In this document: positions 50,086 to 60,546 of the stretch, in pieces | How positions within the stretch are numbered: the first letter of the stretch is position 1 | Layout of the letters: every line of letters starts with the position of its first letter | Assembly: GCF_050436995.1 (NCBI RefSeq) | Contig: NC_134764.1 | Location: 7,750,001-7,814,000, forward strand | Source of the DNA: Anticarsia gemmatalis | Taxonomy: Eukaryota > Arthropoda > Insecta > Lepidoptera > Erebidae | DNA: 64,000 bases | Direction: 5' to 3' | Made by a program: the position numbers and the translations under genes | Notes under the pieces: generated by a model | Told to the model about the DNA's origin: nothing | Seen by the model: only the letters and a program-made list of their open reading frames with translations | Databases searched by the model: none

Positions 50086-51268
50086 CACAACATTTTAATT
50101 TTTAACGACAGTTCCGTAATATGTCAAGATGTCAAATGTCAATAGCTGTTTAGCTATTTGCCGTTGTAACCAACACTTGTAATCAAATTAAAACTACTCA
50201 AGTTTTTATAGCTAATTATAAATATATAATCGAAATAGCCGTTAAGTTAACGTTTATTAAACATTTGTCATTTTTGATACAACCACAATTTTGTTGCAGG
50301 TACTCTTAGATTATAATTAAAGACTTTTGAATTGAAAATATACTCTATTCTATAAAATATATGGTTGAATATTGTTTATTAAAATTGATGCTAAAATTCA
50401 GGTTAAACACATGCACGTATGAATTTGTATGAGTTATTAAGTTTTAACGTTCTAAAGTAATTAAATAGTTAAGTATTAGGAAGTAGGTGAGAGTATATTT
50501 AGTAGTCATTTGTTTTATAAGTTGTGCTATAAATTATAATGAGATTATAGTGATCTGTCATAGAAATGGGCGCTGTATATTTTTTACCATCGGTAGTGTA
50601 AGGTTGTTTTCGACTGATGATTGATCTTAGGAATAATTTTCGATCGTCATTTTTTTATTGGCTTAGAAAATCACCGTTGACAGTATTTTGTTGATTTTCT
50701 TCTATAAAAGTTTAATTAACTTAGTTTTCTATTGAGTACAAATCATTTTATGATGTTGCACTTGAGCTTTTTACTTCAAATTTGCTAATGATCCAATGCC
50801 TAATCACGGCCAGTGTATCGAAACGACTGTCTAAGGTAATACTTATTAATGTTTTTGATAGACGAAAACCTACTAATATCATACATGTGAGTTTGTAGAT
50901 TTTTTTTTACACATTAATGCTAAAATGTGTACATGGATTTCCATGACATTTAGCATACAGATAGTTTGTATAACCTGATTAACATGAAGAATCCGTTTAT
51001 CCTGGGAAATCTTTCCATACGGGCGAAGTTGCGGGCGTAAGCTAACATAATTTTCCTATTCCTCTACCTTCTTCATACAACTAGTACATTTGTCAACCAA
51101 TACCGTTACGTAACCATTGCGTAGTGTTTTACATTGAAGCTAGGTTTATCAGCTGATCGGTCGAGGGGTAAGTAGACAGTCACGATGTATCGACAGATTG
51201 ACTAACTAGGGCCCTCGTGATACATTGTTGCGAGAGAATCTACTATAAAGCTAATTGTACATGCTAAG

Positions 51269-51478
51269 GACCTGGGGCTCCCAACCTTTTCTTAGTCCGG
51301 GACCACTTTTATATTATTCTTGTTAGCAGGGACCACTGTTGTATTATTCTTGTTAGCTGGGACCACTATGTTAGTATATAAAACATAAAGTGTAATAATC
51401 ATCCAAAAAATTTTGAATTTAAAGTCATTCGCGGACCACATTTTTACTTTCGCGGACCACCGGTTGTGAACCACTCTT
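51269..51478. mobile_element. hAT-like MITE with internal 30-bp tandem repeat
   Basis: The ends GGGGCTCCCAACCTTTTC (left) and CCGGTTGTGAACCACTC (right) are imperfect inverted repeats of the GGTTCTCAACC type. CGGGACCAC/CGCGGACCACC text sits near both ends. Inside, GGGACCACTGTTGTATTATT plus CTTGTTAGC is repeated about 2.3 times in tandem from about 51299. Typical of decayed hAT-derived repeats; the target duplication is not clear. Confidence 0.55.
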
Positions 51479-53607
51479 CTATACGGATATATCGGCGGAC
51501 AAATCCGTTGTCCGTAGGGAGTATTTGTTTAGATACTTTCCTATAGGAGCCTGCTTATGTATGTCTTTAAAAGTTTTTCATAGACTTTTCGGCCTACGGG
51601 TGCGAATCTTTGGGTCGATGTGTTTATAAGAGTTTTTAAATTTGAAACTACTATAATAACCGAATAATAAAATATGCCTATAGTATTTAAAATGAATGTT
51701 TAAACAGATAATAGTTATTATATTCAGTAGTTGATCTACGCCCCTCCACTCGCGTTCATTTTAGGTCTATCCAATCCATATTAAAATACTTTGTAATCGT
51801 TTCAGCGATTTTCACGTAAAAGCGTAGCAGTTAGACTTCTGCATTTATAGGGTTAAGTAAGTAGTATGATTGTCTTAACTATTTATATTTGACTTATATT
51901 TAAACGGTAAAACTGAGTTACTGCCACTAACGTTCCAAAGTGACCAGGTTCAATACTGGTTGGTAATAAAACCATATAAAGTTATATGTCATACTTAAAT
52001 TAGCATACATGTATCATAAACCCGTGACTTATTAATATCGTTAGTAATTAATGTGAAATATTTCAAACATAAAATATAATTACCGTGACTTAAATTATAA
52101 AGACACGAGATATTAGAACGTTATTTAAGTTTAATGCAAAATGACAAAATATCATAGATTAGGAGATAACATTCTCGGGTTTGATGTTCGGGTCGGGCAA
52201 AGTGCTTTAAGATTTTAACAATTTCTGCTAGACTGCTCTTTAGTATATGTATATGAAGCTCTGTAAGCGTCTGAGGTTTCAGCCCCTGAAAATTACATTT
52301 TTTATTTCTTACTAGCGGACTGGCCCGACTTCGTCCGTGAATAGTACAATTTTATTCCGTTGTTTAGTACATTTTTTTTACCTGTTCAAAAGTTATACGA
52401 GTACATACATTTCGGGAATTCGTTTTTATTTATTAAGCTTATCTTTGGTGACGAAAAAAAAATGATCTAGAAGACGACCAAATGGTCATAACCAACAATA
52501 TTAGGGGCAAAAAAATGTATGTATTTCATATACTTCTGCCTCCACCACCACAGGCGTGATGTTATAATAAAATACAGATATATAAAACATAAACTAATGA
52601 GCCTAAAGAGGTTACTAACGGTAATAAGATTAGTAATTAATTAACATGTTAATTAATATATTTCAGAGTTAAAAAGTTCTCATCAAAACTTGTAGTTTAT
52701 CAGTAATCATATTTAACGATTAGGAAGTGTAATGGGGTTACGAAAAACTTGTCAGTTTTATCTTTAACTGGACTATGATATAAAGTTGTGATATTCTAGT
52801 TTGTAAACACACAAATTTTATCAAACTGACGGCTTTTTAATAGTTTTGTCGCTACGTCGAAGAGACTTTTCTTCAGATACTTACAGTCGGGAACATAACT
52901 AGAGCCTCAGCATTCACGATGGGTCCAGAGTTTTAATTAAGAATTCTGTGTATTTCCGAAATAAGGTAGCCATAGTAGTATTAAAGTAGTAGTGGTTTAT
53001 AAACCCCGAAGATCTACTATCTTCGACATACTGATATCCCAATATTTAGAAGATGACATATTTCCTGAGGATTTCTGTTTTCATAGGAACATTTCGTACC
53101 AGTAACAGCAATACAGAAGTAAAACATGTTTTTATTATATCCCCTACCAAGTACTAATGACGCCAAAAGGCTGGTACAGAATTGTTCTCTTCACCTCTTC
53201 GAAAAAGCTTATCCATTAATGAACTTAATGAACAATCCTATACAATCAGTGTAACAGTTTTTGCATAATATATGATGGAAAAGACACACAAATATCTAAC
53301 ATACGCAGAACTGATAAAAAACGAAAGTGGACTTCGTTCCCACGGTGAGGTGGAGCCACTTGAACAAATATTGATTTTAGATAGTGAATTACCTTTACTT
53401 TTATTTTCCCTGAAGATTATCAAGTGACGTGTTCCGCCTTCAATGATTAAGAGTTTTTTGGTTAGCCTTTTCTTGCTAATTTCAATTAGTTTGCAGTTTT
53501 TTTGTGTGGGTTGAAATATTGTGACTGTTAACGGAAAATAGTTTATCAATAAATAAAATGCCTTGTTTAAGACCAACTGTCCGTATGACACAGCCTAGGA
53601 ATAGGAT

Positions 53608-53670
53608 TTTAAAGCCTTTGTTGGGTAAAGGCCTCCCACAAATTCCTCCACCGGTCTCGATCCCCGGTAA
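53608..53670 (+). mobile_element. LINE-tail-like fragment
   Basis: TTGTTGGGTAAAGGCCTCCC followed by ACAAATTCCTCCACCGGTC and GATCCCCGG resembles a common lepidopteran repeat tail (GGGCAAAGGCCTCCCC). Short and isolated. Confidence 0.4.
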
Positions 53671-54540
53671 TTTTGTGCCAAAACGAAAGGTTAATGCTTT
53701 CATTTTTGATTAAAGAACCGAGGTAGACCCGTATTTACAACTTTTAGTTCGGGGTAAACGAAACTAAAATTTTAAATGAATTCCCTGTTTTCTAGAAAGT
53801 TCCTTCAAAACAAAGCAAAAAGCGAACAATACGATACAAGAATACAAACAATACGACTACCCACATCATTTTTAAATGACATTAAAACAAGTTTTGCCTA
53901 GTGGGTGGCTTTAGTCACTCGGAGCTTGCAATAATATTTATCAACAATCGAAAAGTCCCGCTAACACAATACGTGCTTTGGGACTTTTACTTTCTATGAA
54001 ATTATAAACAAACTAGCTTGATGTATTTTTTAAATATACATATATCTCTATAATAGCCTTCCCCGGGATTACTCATACACAACAATTTACATAAGTCTTC
54101 GAATATAGTAAAGTATGGATTTTGCGTTCTAATAAACGCTACGCTACGCTATTTGAATAATGCGTCACCGTTCGGAAAGCGCGTAAAATGTCGGTTGCGG
54201 TTGTTTTCTACCTAGATAACAGTTGTTAAACCACCCCAAGGGATTTCGAGCGGCTTGAAAAACTTTGACACTAGGCTGACCACTAACCACACGATAACAA
54301 TCCCGCAAATTACTTCATGGCCCTTTCGATTATGTAGAAAAGGCAGCTAGTTTGATTCCCATAAATAGATATTCCTAATACTGTCCTGGGTGTGTTAAAT
54401 ATGTTTATAAAATCTTTAATAATTCAAGATTTTAATTCAAAACTCAGTCGACTCATCAGTTTAGTAATCATCATATTAACTCTTCAACCCGGGAACTAAA
54501 CCCAGTACCTTATAAGTTCACACAACACTTTCTAAGAAAA

Positions 54541-54783
54541 CTAGCTGACCCGCGCAACTTTGCTTGCGTCACTTAAGAGAGAATAGGTCATAATTTTCCT
54601 CGTTTTAAACATTTTTTACTGGTACTCTGCTCCTTCTGGTTGTAGTGTGACGATATTATTAGATAGCCTTCCTTAATAAATAGGCTATTCAACAGTAAAA
54701 TAATTTTTCAAATCGGACCAGTAGTTCCTGAGGTTAGCGCGTTCAAACAAACAAACTCTTCAGCTTTATAATATTCGTATAGA
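54541..54783 (-). mobile_element. Non-autonomous Helitron (Lep1-like), copy 3
   Basis: On the minus strand: A|TCTATACGAATATTATAAAG ... GCGCGGGTCAGCTAG|T. It aligns along its length with copies 1 and 2 and carries the same subterminal CGCAA...TTGCG hairpin. Confidence 0.85.
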
Positions 54784-54987
54784 TAGGAACGACTTGATTG
54801 CATAGAAGTTTACACCTTCGTTACGTCATCACGCGTAGGCCGGAGACAAAATGTTTATACGAGAATCGTTTTATTGATGCAACATATTATGTTTCTGCTT
54901 TTACGATACAATGAAAGATGAGAATTGAATTAAAAGAGTTTTTTTTTTTCTGTATAGCTTTTAACTCAAAACAAGAGATTTGACAGC

Positions 54988-55195
54988 CTCTGTTGTGCGG
55001 TCGGATGTGTACCTGACTGCTGGCCATATGGTATCGGGTTCGATTCCCAGGTAGTACAAAGTGATATTGGTCTTTTTCTTATTTGTATTAGATTATTCAC
55101 AATAGTAGTCTGGAGGCGTGCCCGGTATATTAGGGTCACTCCTTATTACATGGAACTAACATTGCTAATTGCGAAACGATGGGTATAACAGCCGT
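54988..55195 (+). mobile_element. tRNA-derived SINE, second family
   Basis: The B box GGGTTCGATTCCCAG lies at about 55036. A tRNA-like head precedes it (GCGGTCGGATGTGTACCTG). The body contains GGAGGCGTGCCCGGTATATT and CTCCTTATTACATGGAACTA, which I recognise from lepidopteran SINEs. The A box is weak and the acceptor stem does not pair, so it is not a tRNA gene. Confidence 0.6.
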
Positions 55196-55749
55196 GATAT
55201 TATTATGTTTGTATGTACCTATATAACAAGAGATTTTTAGTAAACATTTAGCATCGTTTTTTAGGTCGATAATTGTTGAGTGAGGTAAGCAACCTTTAAT
55301 GTGGCTAGTCCATAGATGGGTGACCTCTCTGTACTTTAAGAGTATGTAAAAGTAAGCCTAGTTGTTAATTATGCCAGTTATATGTTAAATCAAAGGGTTG
55401 CGCCGAAAAACTTCAGTTAACTTAAGACTGAACCGAGCCATGTTTTACAAAGTAAATCTGGGTAAATACCAAAAAGGTTCAATAAAAAGGTTGTAGGTAT
55501 AAATTAAAAACCCATTAAAAACCACTTGGACGTTAAAAGAGCCAACGGCAGCTTTGTGTCGAAAAAGGAATAATCTGCCCACTTTTGGTTCACCATTAAG
55601 GACATTTTTATACAAAATTTTAAAACTTGAACAAAACAAAAAATATTTCAATACACAAAGGATTTTAATGCTAACTTTGACTTTGAGGTTAAAAGTAATC
55701 AGGCTTTCAGTTAATTTTAGAGAAGAGTGTAAAGCTCTTTATAATATTA

Positions 55750-55848
55750 ATAAATTTAACCCATTACTGTCCCACTGCTGGGCAAGGGTCTCCCGTAATG
55801 AGGGTAGGGTTAGGCCTCGAGTCCACCACTGGCCAATTGCGGGTTGGG
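55750..55848 (-). mobile_element. SINE/LINE-type 3' tail fragment (CCCCAACCCGC family)
   Basis: Plus-strand AATTTAACCCATTACTGTCC, CACTGCTGGGCAAGGGTCTC, GTTAGGCCTCGAGTCCACCA and TTGCGGGTTGGG are close to the tail at 41103-41210. One 4-base TCCT unit is missing. Confidence 0.75.
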
Positions 55849-56756
55849 CTTATATTAATATTAGTATTAGCATTTATATTAGTATTTATAACTAATTTCT
55901 CAATAGAGTCTTCAAAACATTAAATTCCCTTCACTACACTTTCGTAACATTTAACAGCTGTTTCAATACTAAGTGACTAATTTCATAAAACTACATATTA
56001 TTTATTATACTGGCCTCGATATTATCGTTGTTTAATCGTGTATATAAATCCTTTACTTTCTCGTTTATCTGGGGGCACGGAAGTGCCCCCGCAAGTCGAG
56101 CAAAAAAAAGCGGCACGGCCGTAACATCCTTTTCTCGAAGCAATTCGGGCTATTTTTGACACCCCTATAATTTCGTTGTGGATAAAACAAGAAGCCTGGA
56201 TTTTCAGCAGCTAATCAGTCATTGTACAAACACGGTATATTTAAAATTTCAGTCAATTTGAACCAGTAGTTTAAGAATTACAACTTGTTAAAATTTTGAA
56301 TTTTGTCACTCACTGATTCACTGACTCACTGACTCACTGACTCACCGATCATCAAAAGTCTAAGGTACTTCTAGCAGACTTAGAAGCTTAAAATTTAGAA
56401 TACAAATAGCGTTTAGTGTCTTAATCATGGGAAAAATTAAATATTTTCTAATTTCGGTCCAGTTTTCAAAATACACCAACTGCAACAATAACTTTGTAAT
56501 CCCATATAAATGTATAAGATTACAAGGTTACATTTGCAGTTAATGAATTAAATTATTATTTCTGTAGAAAATAAAATAAATAGGTGTAAATAGGTACCTA
56601 CTATATGAGGCATAACGGGAGGGGGTATAGGGTGGGTAAGGGTGTTTAGCCCATGAAACTGAACAACATTCCCATAGGAAAATATGTTGAATTATGAAAA
56701 AAAAAACGTCTTTCCATACGAATTGGACTTATGTTCGCTCTACAAAAAGAAGTGAG

Positions 56757-56948
56757 ATGCCATCAAAAACATTCTGTAAAGACCTCAAGTCTCGCCGTAA
56801 AAAGTTGTGAGATCTATATAATACCAAGTCGATTAATCTATTTAGTCTCTACTTAAAGGACCTTCCGTCTTAAGTTATTACGTATGTCATTATCATGCCA
56901 ATTTAAAAAAAATACCTTTAAAACAAATAGATCGACTTGGTCATCGCA
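56757..56948 (+). repeat. Left arm of 192-bp inverted repeat
   Basis: Identical to the reverse complement of 57035-57226 apart from three positions near the loop end, all C/T differences. The 86-bp spacer is unique. The arm itself contains a shorter nested inverted repeat (ACCAAGTCGATTAATCTATT against AAATAGATCGACTTGGT). Confidence 0.9.
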
Positions 56949-57034
56949 AGAAAACACAAATTCGCCATTAACATTTCAGGAGCATTAACTTCTTGTCGTG
57001 CTGTGTAGTGTGATACATACTAATAATCAAATCA

Positions 57035-57226
57035 TGCGATGGCCAGGTCGGTCTATTTGTTTTAAAGGTATTTTTTTTAAATTGGCATGATAATGACATA
57101 CGTAATAACTTAAGACGGAAGGTCCTTTAAGTAGAGACTAAATAGATTAATCGACTTGGTATTATATAGATCTCACAACTTTTTACGGCGAGACTTGAGG
57201 TCTTTACAGAATGTTTTTGATGGCAT
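57035..57226 (-). repeat. Right arm of 192-bp inverted repeat
   Basis: Reverse-complement partner of 56757-56948; see that entry. A transcript through both arms would form a roughly 190-bp double-stranded stem. Confidence 0.9.
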
Positions 57227-57333
57227 TAAGATTTTAATACACTACCTACGGTATGAGAAAACAAGAGGCTATACCATCTCCAGTGGCAAAGATTTGTTGG
57301 TGAACTACCAACTAGTTGATTGAGCAAATTATA

Positions 57334-58104
57334 TCGACGGTGGAAATCTAAATTGACGTAAGGGACAAAACCCTACTTTTCAGGAGAAGCAAAAAACGTT
57401 TTCGCCACTTAAACCTTTGTAACTTTTTCAATTTTTAACATATAAGGACGCAGTAAAGAGTGTTCGATTTGGTTTTCTAAACCCTATTTCGTAGTAGCTT
57501 TTAGCTAGCTTGCTTAATTACGAAGTTGAAGTATCTTACGTCCATGAAAATACTGACAAGCGCTCTTTACAACGTTTTACCATAATTCAAGTTTTAATAA
57601 ATATCTGTGTTTCAGCCGTAAGGGACGCGTTCTTTACAGTAACATAGTAAAATTTATCGTAACTACATGGAAAAGTGACTAAAAATCACTCTAATTGCTA
57701 AAATTTATTGTTTATTTACAGAATTTACATTAGGAGAGCTAATTTATGGAAATATAAAATATTTTTATATAATTTAACGTATTTTAGGGTTAGGTACGTT
57801 GCAACAGAATAAAAGTCTTAAATTATTATGAAAATCAACAGTCTTTATTTATTTACCTGCGAAAAGTAAAAAAGTGCACTTACGAACATATAATTAATGA
57901 AATGTTGCCCGTTACATCACTTTTGAGGATTTATTAAAAATAACTGTCACTTACGCGGTTTTGCTAAAATCTTTAAATGTAAATAAAAATGATAGAATTT
58001 TTTTTAATATATCAGTGGATAGAGAAAAAAAAACTGCATCGAACTACATTAAAAACGGATTTTCGCAAAATGTCCCTTACGCCAATTTAGATTTCCACCG
58101 TCGA
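57334..58104. mobile_element. Non-autonomous DNA transposon, TA target, 34-bp TIR
   Basis: The termini start TCGACGGTGGAAATCTAAAT and continue to CGTAAGGGACA; the two inverted 34-bp ends differ at a single base. TA flanks both sides. The 771-bp AT-rich interior has no credible transposase frame. The TA duplication suggests the Tc1/mariner superfamily, but the TIR sequence is not one I can place in a named family. Confidence 0.75.
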
Positions 58105-59277
58105 TATGTTAAAACGGGTTATATTCACATCATTTAGGTTACTTCTTTGTTAGGCTAAGGGTTACTTAATTTAACAATCACTAGGCTTTATGGCCCTTTA
58201 CAGACAAAAAACAGCTGTTCTGAGAACAGTTCGAAAATTGTTTATAACAATTCAATAATACTAACATTGTGTGCGACTTTAAACCGTAAAGATAGTGTGT
58301 ACAGATCTTTATATGTCCGAAATAATACTGTTGAGAGGTGTCTGCCACACCCACGAGCGTGTGTTTATGATAATGTTGCAGTTGTTTAGACTAGTAGGTA
58401 CCATTGCTAAGTCGTGTTGTTAAGTAATATTTGATATTTATTGAGTTTTAGTTAAGGGACACATTTGAGAAGCGTTCTCTGTTCTGTGTGTTATTGTTTC
58501 ACATACATTTTAAGGTATTTAATATGTTAACTAATTGTAGATCGTCTAGAAATTATTCTGGTTTAGATGCCCATGGGATAGTCCATTAAGAACTAAAGCT
58601 TGTCCCGCGAATTCGCCTAACCGTGAATAAGAGTATATCTCATATTTGCTTCTACGCTATTTCGTCCGTACTTAGTAAATAGTACCCTGTATGTTAACTA
58701 CATTAGTGGTATATTTTAAATCCCTTATAGCCATAAACACAGGCGTAATTTAAGCTTAAAATAATAGAAATCTATATATTACAACCGTTTCTTCGTGTAA
58801 TTTTGTCGGCGTGAGCAAAAAACATTCGTGAACGATTCTCTAACTAGGAGGTATTTTCTGTTAGGTGAAAATTATAGTAGTTGAACTAAGAATTGAAACC
58901 AGTTATGAAATATACCTACATTATATTTGCTATAAGTGTAGTACTTAGCTAATTGCCTGACAATTTGCGAGTAGTCGGCTGAATGCGTGTGCGGCGTGTA
59001 ATAATAGCATGTGCATTATCTGTGGGTCACGTCAAACTTGTAGGGCTGTGAACTGATGTACTGCATTGATTCTGCTCTTACTAATTGTGATGTCAAGGCG
59101 GCACTTTCTTCTTAAGATAACTCATACAGAAGCCAATTTGCGTCTGTTCTTTACCAAAGAACGTCATATTTCTCATGTAGTTTTACTTTACGACGGTTTA
59201 AAGGTTTCAAAACCGATAATACACAATTGAATCGGACAAACCAAAGGTGAACGAAACAAACTTATCTTTTGCCCCAG

Positions 59278-59568
59278 ATATGCACAAAAGCAACTTCTGT
59301 CATAAATGTCAAAGCGGTAAAACTTCTTTTGTTAGTACATTTGTTAGATTTAGCGCCAAACACGGCTCCATACTCACGATTTGTTATGATCACGCTCTAT
59401 GATATACTACTCGAGCGACTTTATCGCGCCAATCTGCACCGTAAAATCCATAACTCCAGTAAATGCTCTCATTGTGCAGTGACATTCGATATGATCCTAT
59501 CTACGGAACTCTGACCCTTTAAAATGTCAAGCGTGGATTTAGTGAGACTGTTCAACAATCAGTGAAAA
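59278..59568 (+). promoter_or_regulatory. Candidate 5' UTR of the exon at 59569, with in-frame uORF
   Basis: A pyrimidine-rich acceptor candidate (CTTATCTTTTGCCCCAG) ends at 59277, so the UTR may be spliced from an upstream non-coding exon. A 13-codon upstream ORF (ATG 59524 to TGA 59563-59565) ends just three bases before the main ATG, in the same frame. An initiator-like TCAGT at 59559 is too close to the ATG to be the main start site. Confidence 0.4.
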
Positions 59569-60546
59569 ATGTTCCACGTGCAAGGGTCCTTCGAGCAGTC
59601 GCTGCGCTGCGGCGACGAAGTGTCCCCTAACGGGAACAAAACATTGGCCGCATTGGCAAAAATCCATAAACATTGCACCGGTAAAGCCCACGCTAACGGA
59701 TGCGCTGACCACAAACACAATCCTCTTGCTAAATCCGACTCGAACACCAGTCTACAGTCTCGGAAATCCTTCCGCAACGAATGTATTATTGAAATCAAAG
59801 AATGCGACAAAAACAGTCACAATAACGCCAAAAATAATGACGGTATGTTTACCAAAAGCTTCAGTAACAGTACTAGCTCGTACGAGGGGCACAGTGATAC
59901 TGATTCTGAGAACACGTTCAAGTCCCGCCCAGACCAAAACAAATCGACAGATCCGTGCGAGCGTTTATTCGCACAGTGTACCAAAGCTTCATTGATGAAA
60001 ACCGCGCGAATGAGATACGCTGACGACAGCGTTATATCTGCTATGCAGGACGAAGTAGACGGTGAAAAAGCTAAACAACCATTTAGCAGAACACCTTTAC
60101 GAGGCAGCTATAGGGAGCGGAAATCTGGTGTTGTTACTATAGAAGAAGTGAAATCAGATGGTTCCAATAATGACGAGGAACTGGCAAACGCTGTCTTGTT
60201 TGATGAAAAGAGGAAAACTCCGACGCAGAATAAACCTGGTTTGCAACGGCAAAGGTCTTCGAGCAGCACCGTTAGCAATGGAAAGACCAATGGGACTAAG
60301 CCTCCATGGAGGGTTGCTAGCAAAAATGGGATTCCAGCAGAACCATTTGTGAGGAGTCCTTCATTCAGAGGAAGTATTAGGAAGAAGACGACAAAGAATG
60401 ATGGTATACCTTGGAGGAAGTTGTATGAGCTCTCGCTTTGGAGGAGATATGGTGTCAGTTTTGCTGCAGTCGGAGCTGATGCTGAACGGGCCTTGCTTAG
60501 GCCTTGGACCGAGATGTCTACTCAACCGGAGCCACCTCCATATATG
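59569..60546 (+). CDS. First coding exon of an unrecognised protein; possible alternative N terminus of Mhcl
   Basis: The exon has 326 codons from an ATG in good insect context (GAAAAATG), with an in-frame stop just upstream, to the donor ATG|GTAAGT in phase 0. I do not recognise a domain. Visible are an N-terminal Cys/His-containing stretch, Ser/Asn/Lys-rich low complexity, an acidic DEVDGEK region near residue 165, a RQRSSSS cluster (227-233), KPPWR (244-248), a basic SIRKKTTKND stretch, IPWRKLYELSLWRRYG (from 280) and a C-terminal PPPY (322-325), a WW-domain ligand motif. Codon usage is visibly richer in GC than the flanks, and the frame is much longer than chance. The strand and phase match the Mhcl exons at 14.7-18.2 kb, so it could replace the PDZ region in a short isoform. 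Alternatively it starts a separate gene that continues past the window. Confidence 0.8.

Larger units (their letters stand above)
31941..56060. other. Long non-coding stretch, presumed Mhcl intron
   Basis: No credible coding exon is recognised on either strand. The sequence is AT-rich and densely populated by Helitrons, SINE copies and tails, a hAT-like MITE and simple inverted repeats, listed individually. Several open frames of 60-117 codons overlap these repeats or lack any motif. Confidence 0.55.
56066..57226. mobile_element. Composite repeat ending in a long inverted repeat
   Basis: It starts near a GGGGGCACGGAAGTGCCCCC hairpin (56071-56090), then contains an 8-mer microsatellite (CTGACTCA units, about 56308-56346), and runs without a break into the 192-bp arms at 56757-56948 and 57035-57226. 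No coding frame is present. Boundaries and superfamily are uncertain; grouping these parts into one element is an inference. Confidence 0.4.

Noticed and set aside
53238..53703. Overlapping minus-strand frames of 117 and 73 codons
   Set aside because: AT-rich with no motif, overlapping a LINE-tail fragment; no splice model connects them.
55000..55050. tRNA gene around GGGTTCGATTCCC
   Set aside because: Weak A box, no cloverleaf closure and a known SINE-like body downstream.
55554..55895. 113-codon plus-strand frame
   Set aside because: Its C-terminal part is the inverted SINE tail; no domain is visible.
59559..59937. Minus-strand frames of 61-83 codons opposite the 59569 exon
   Set aside because: Shadows of a well-supported sense exon with a good start context and donor.
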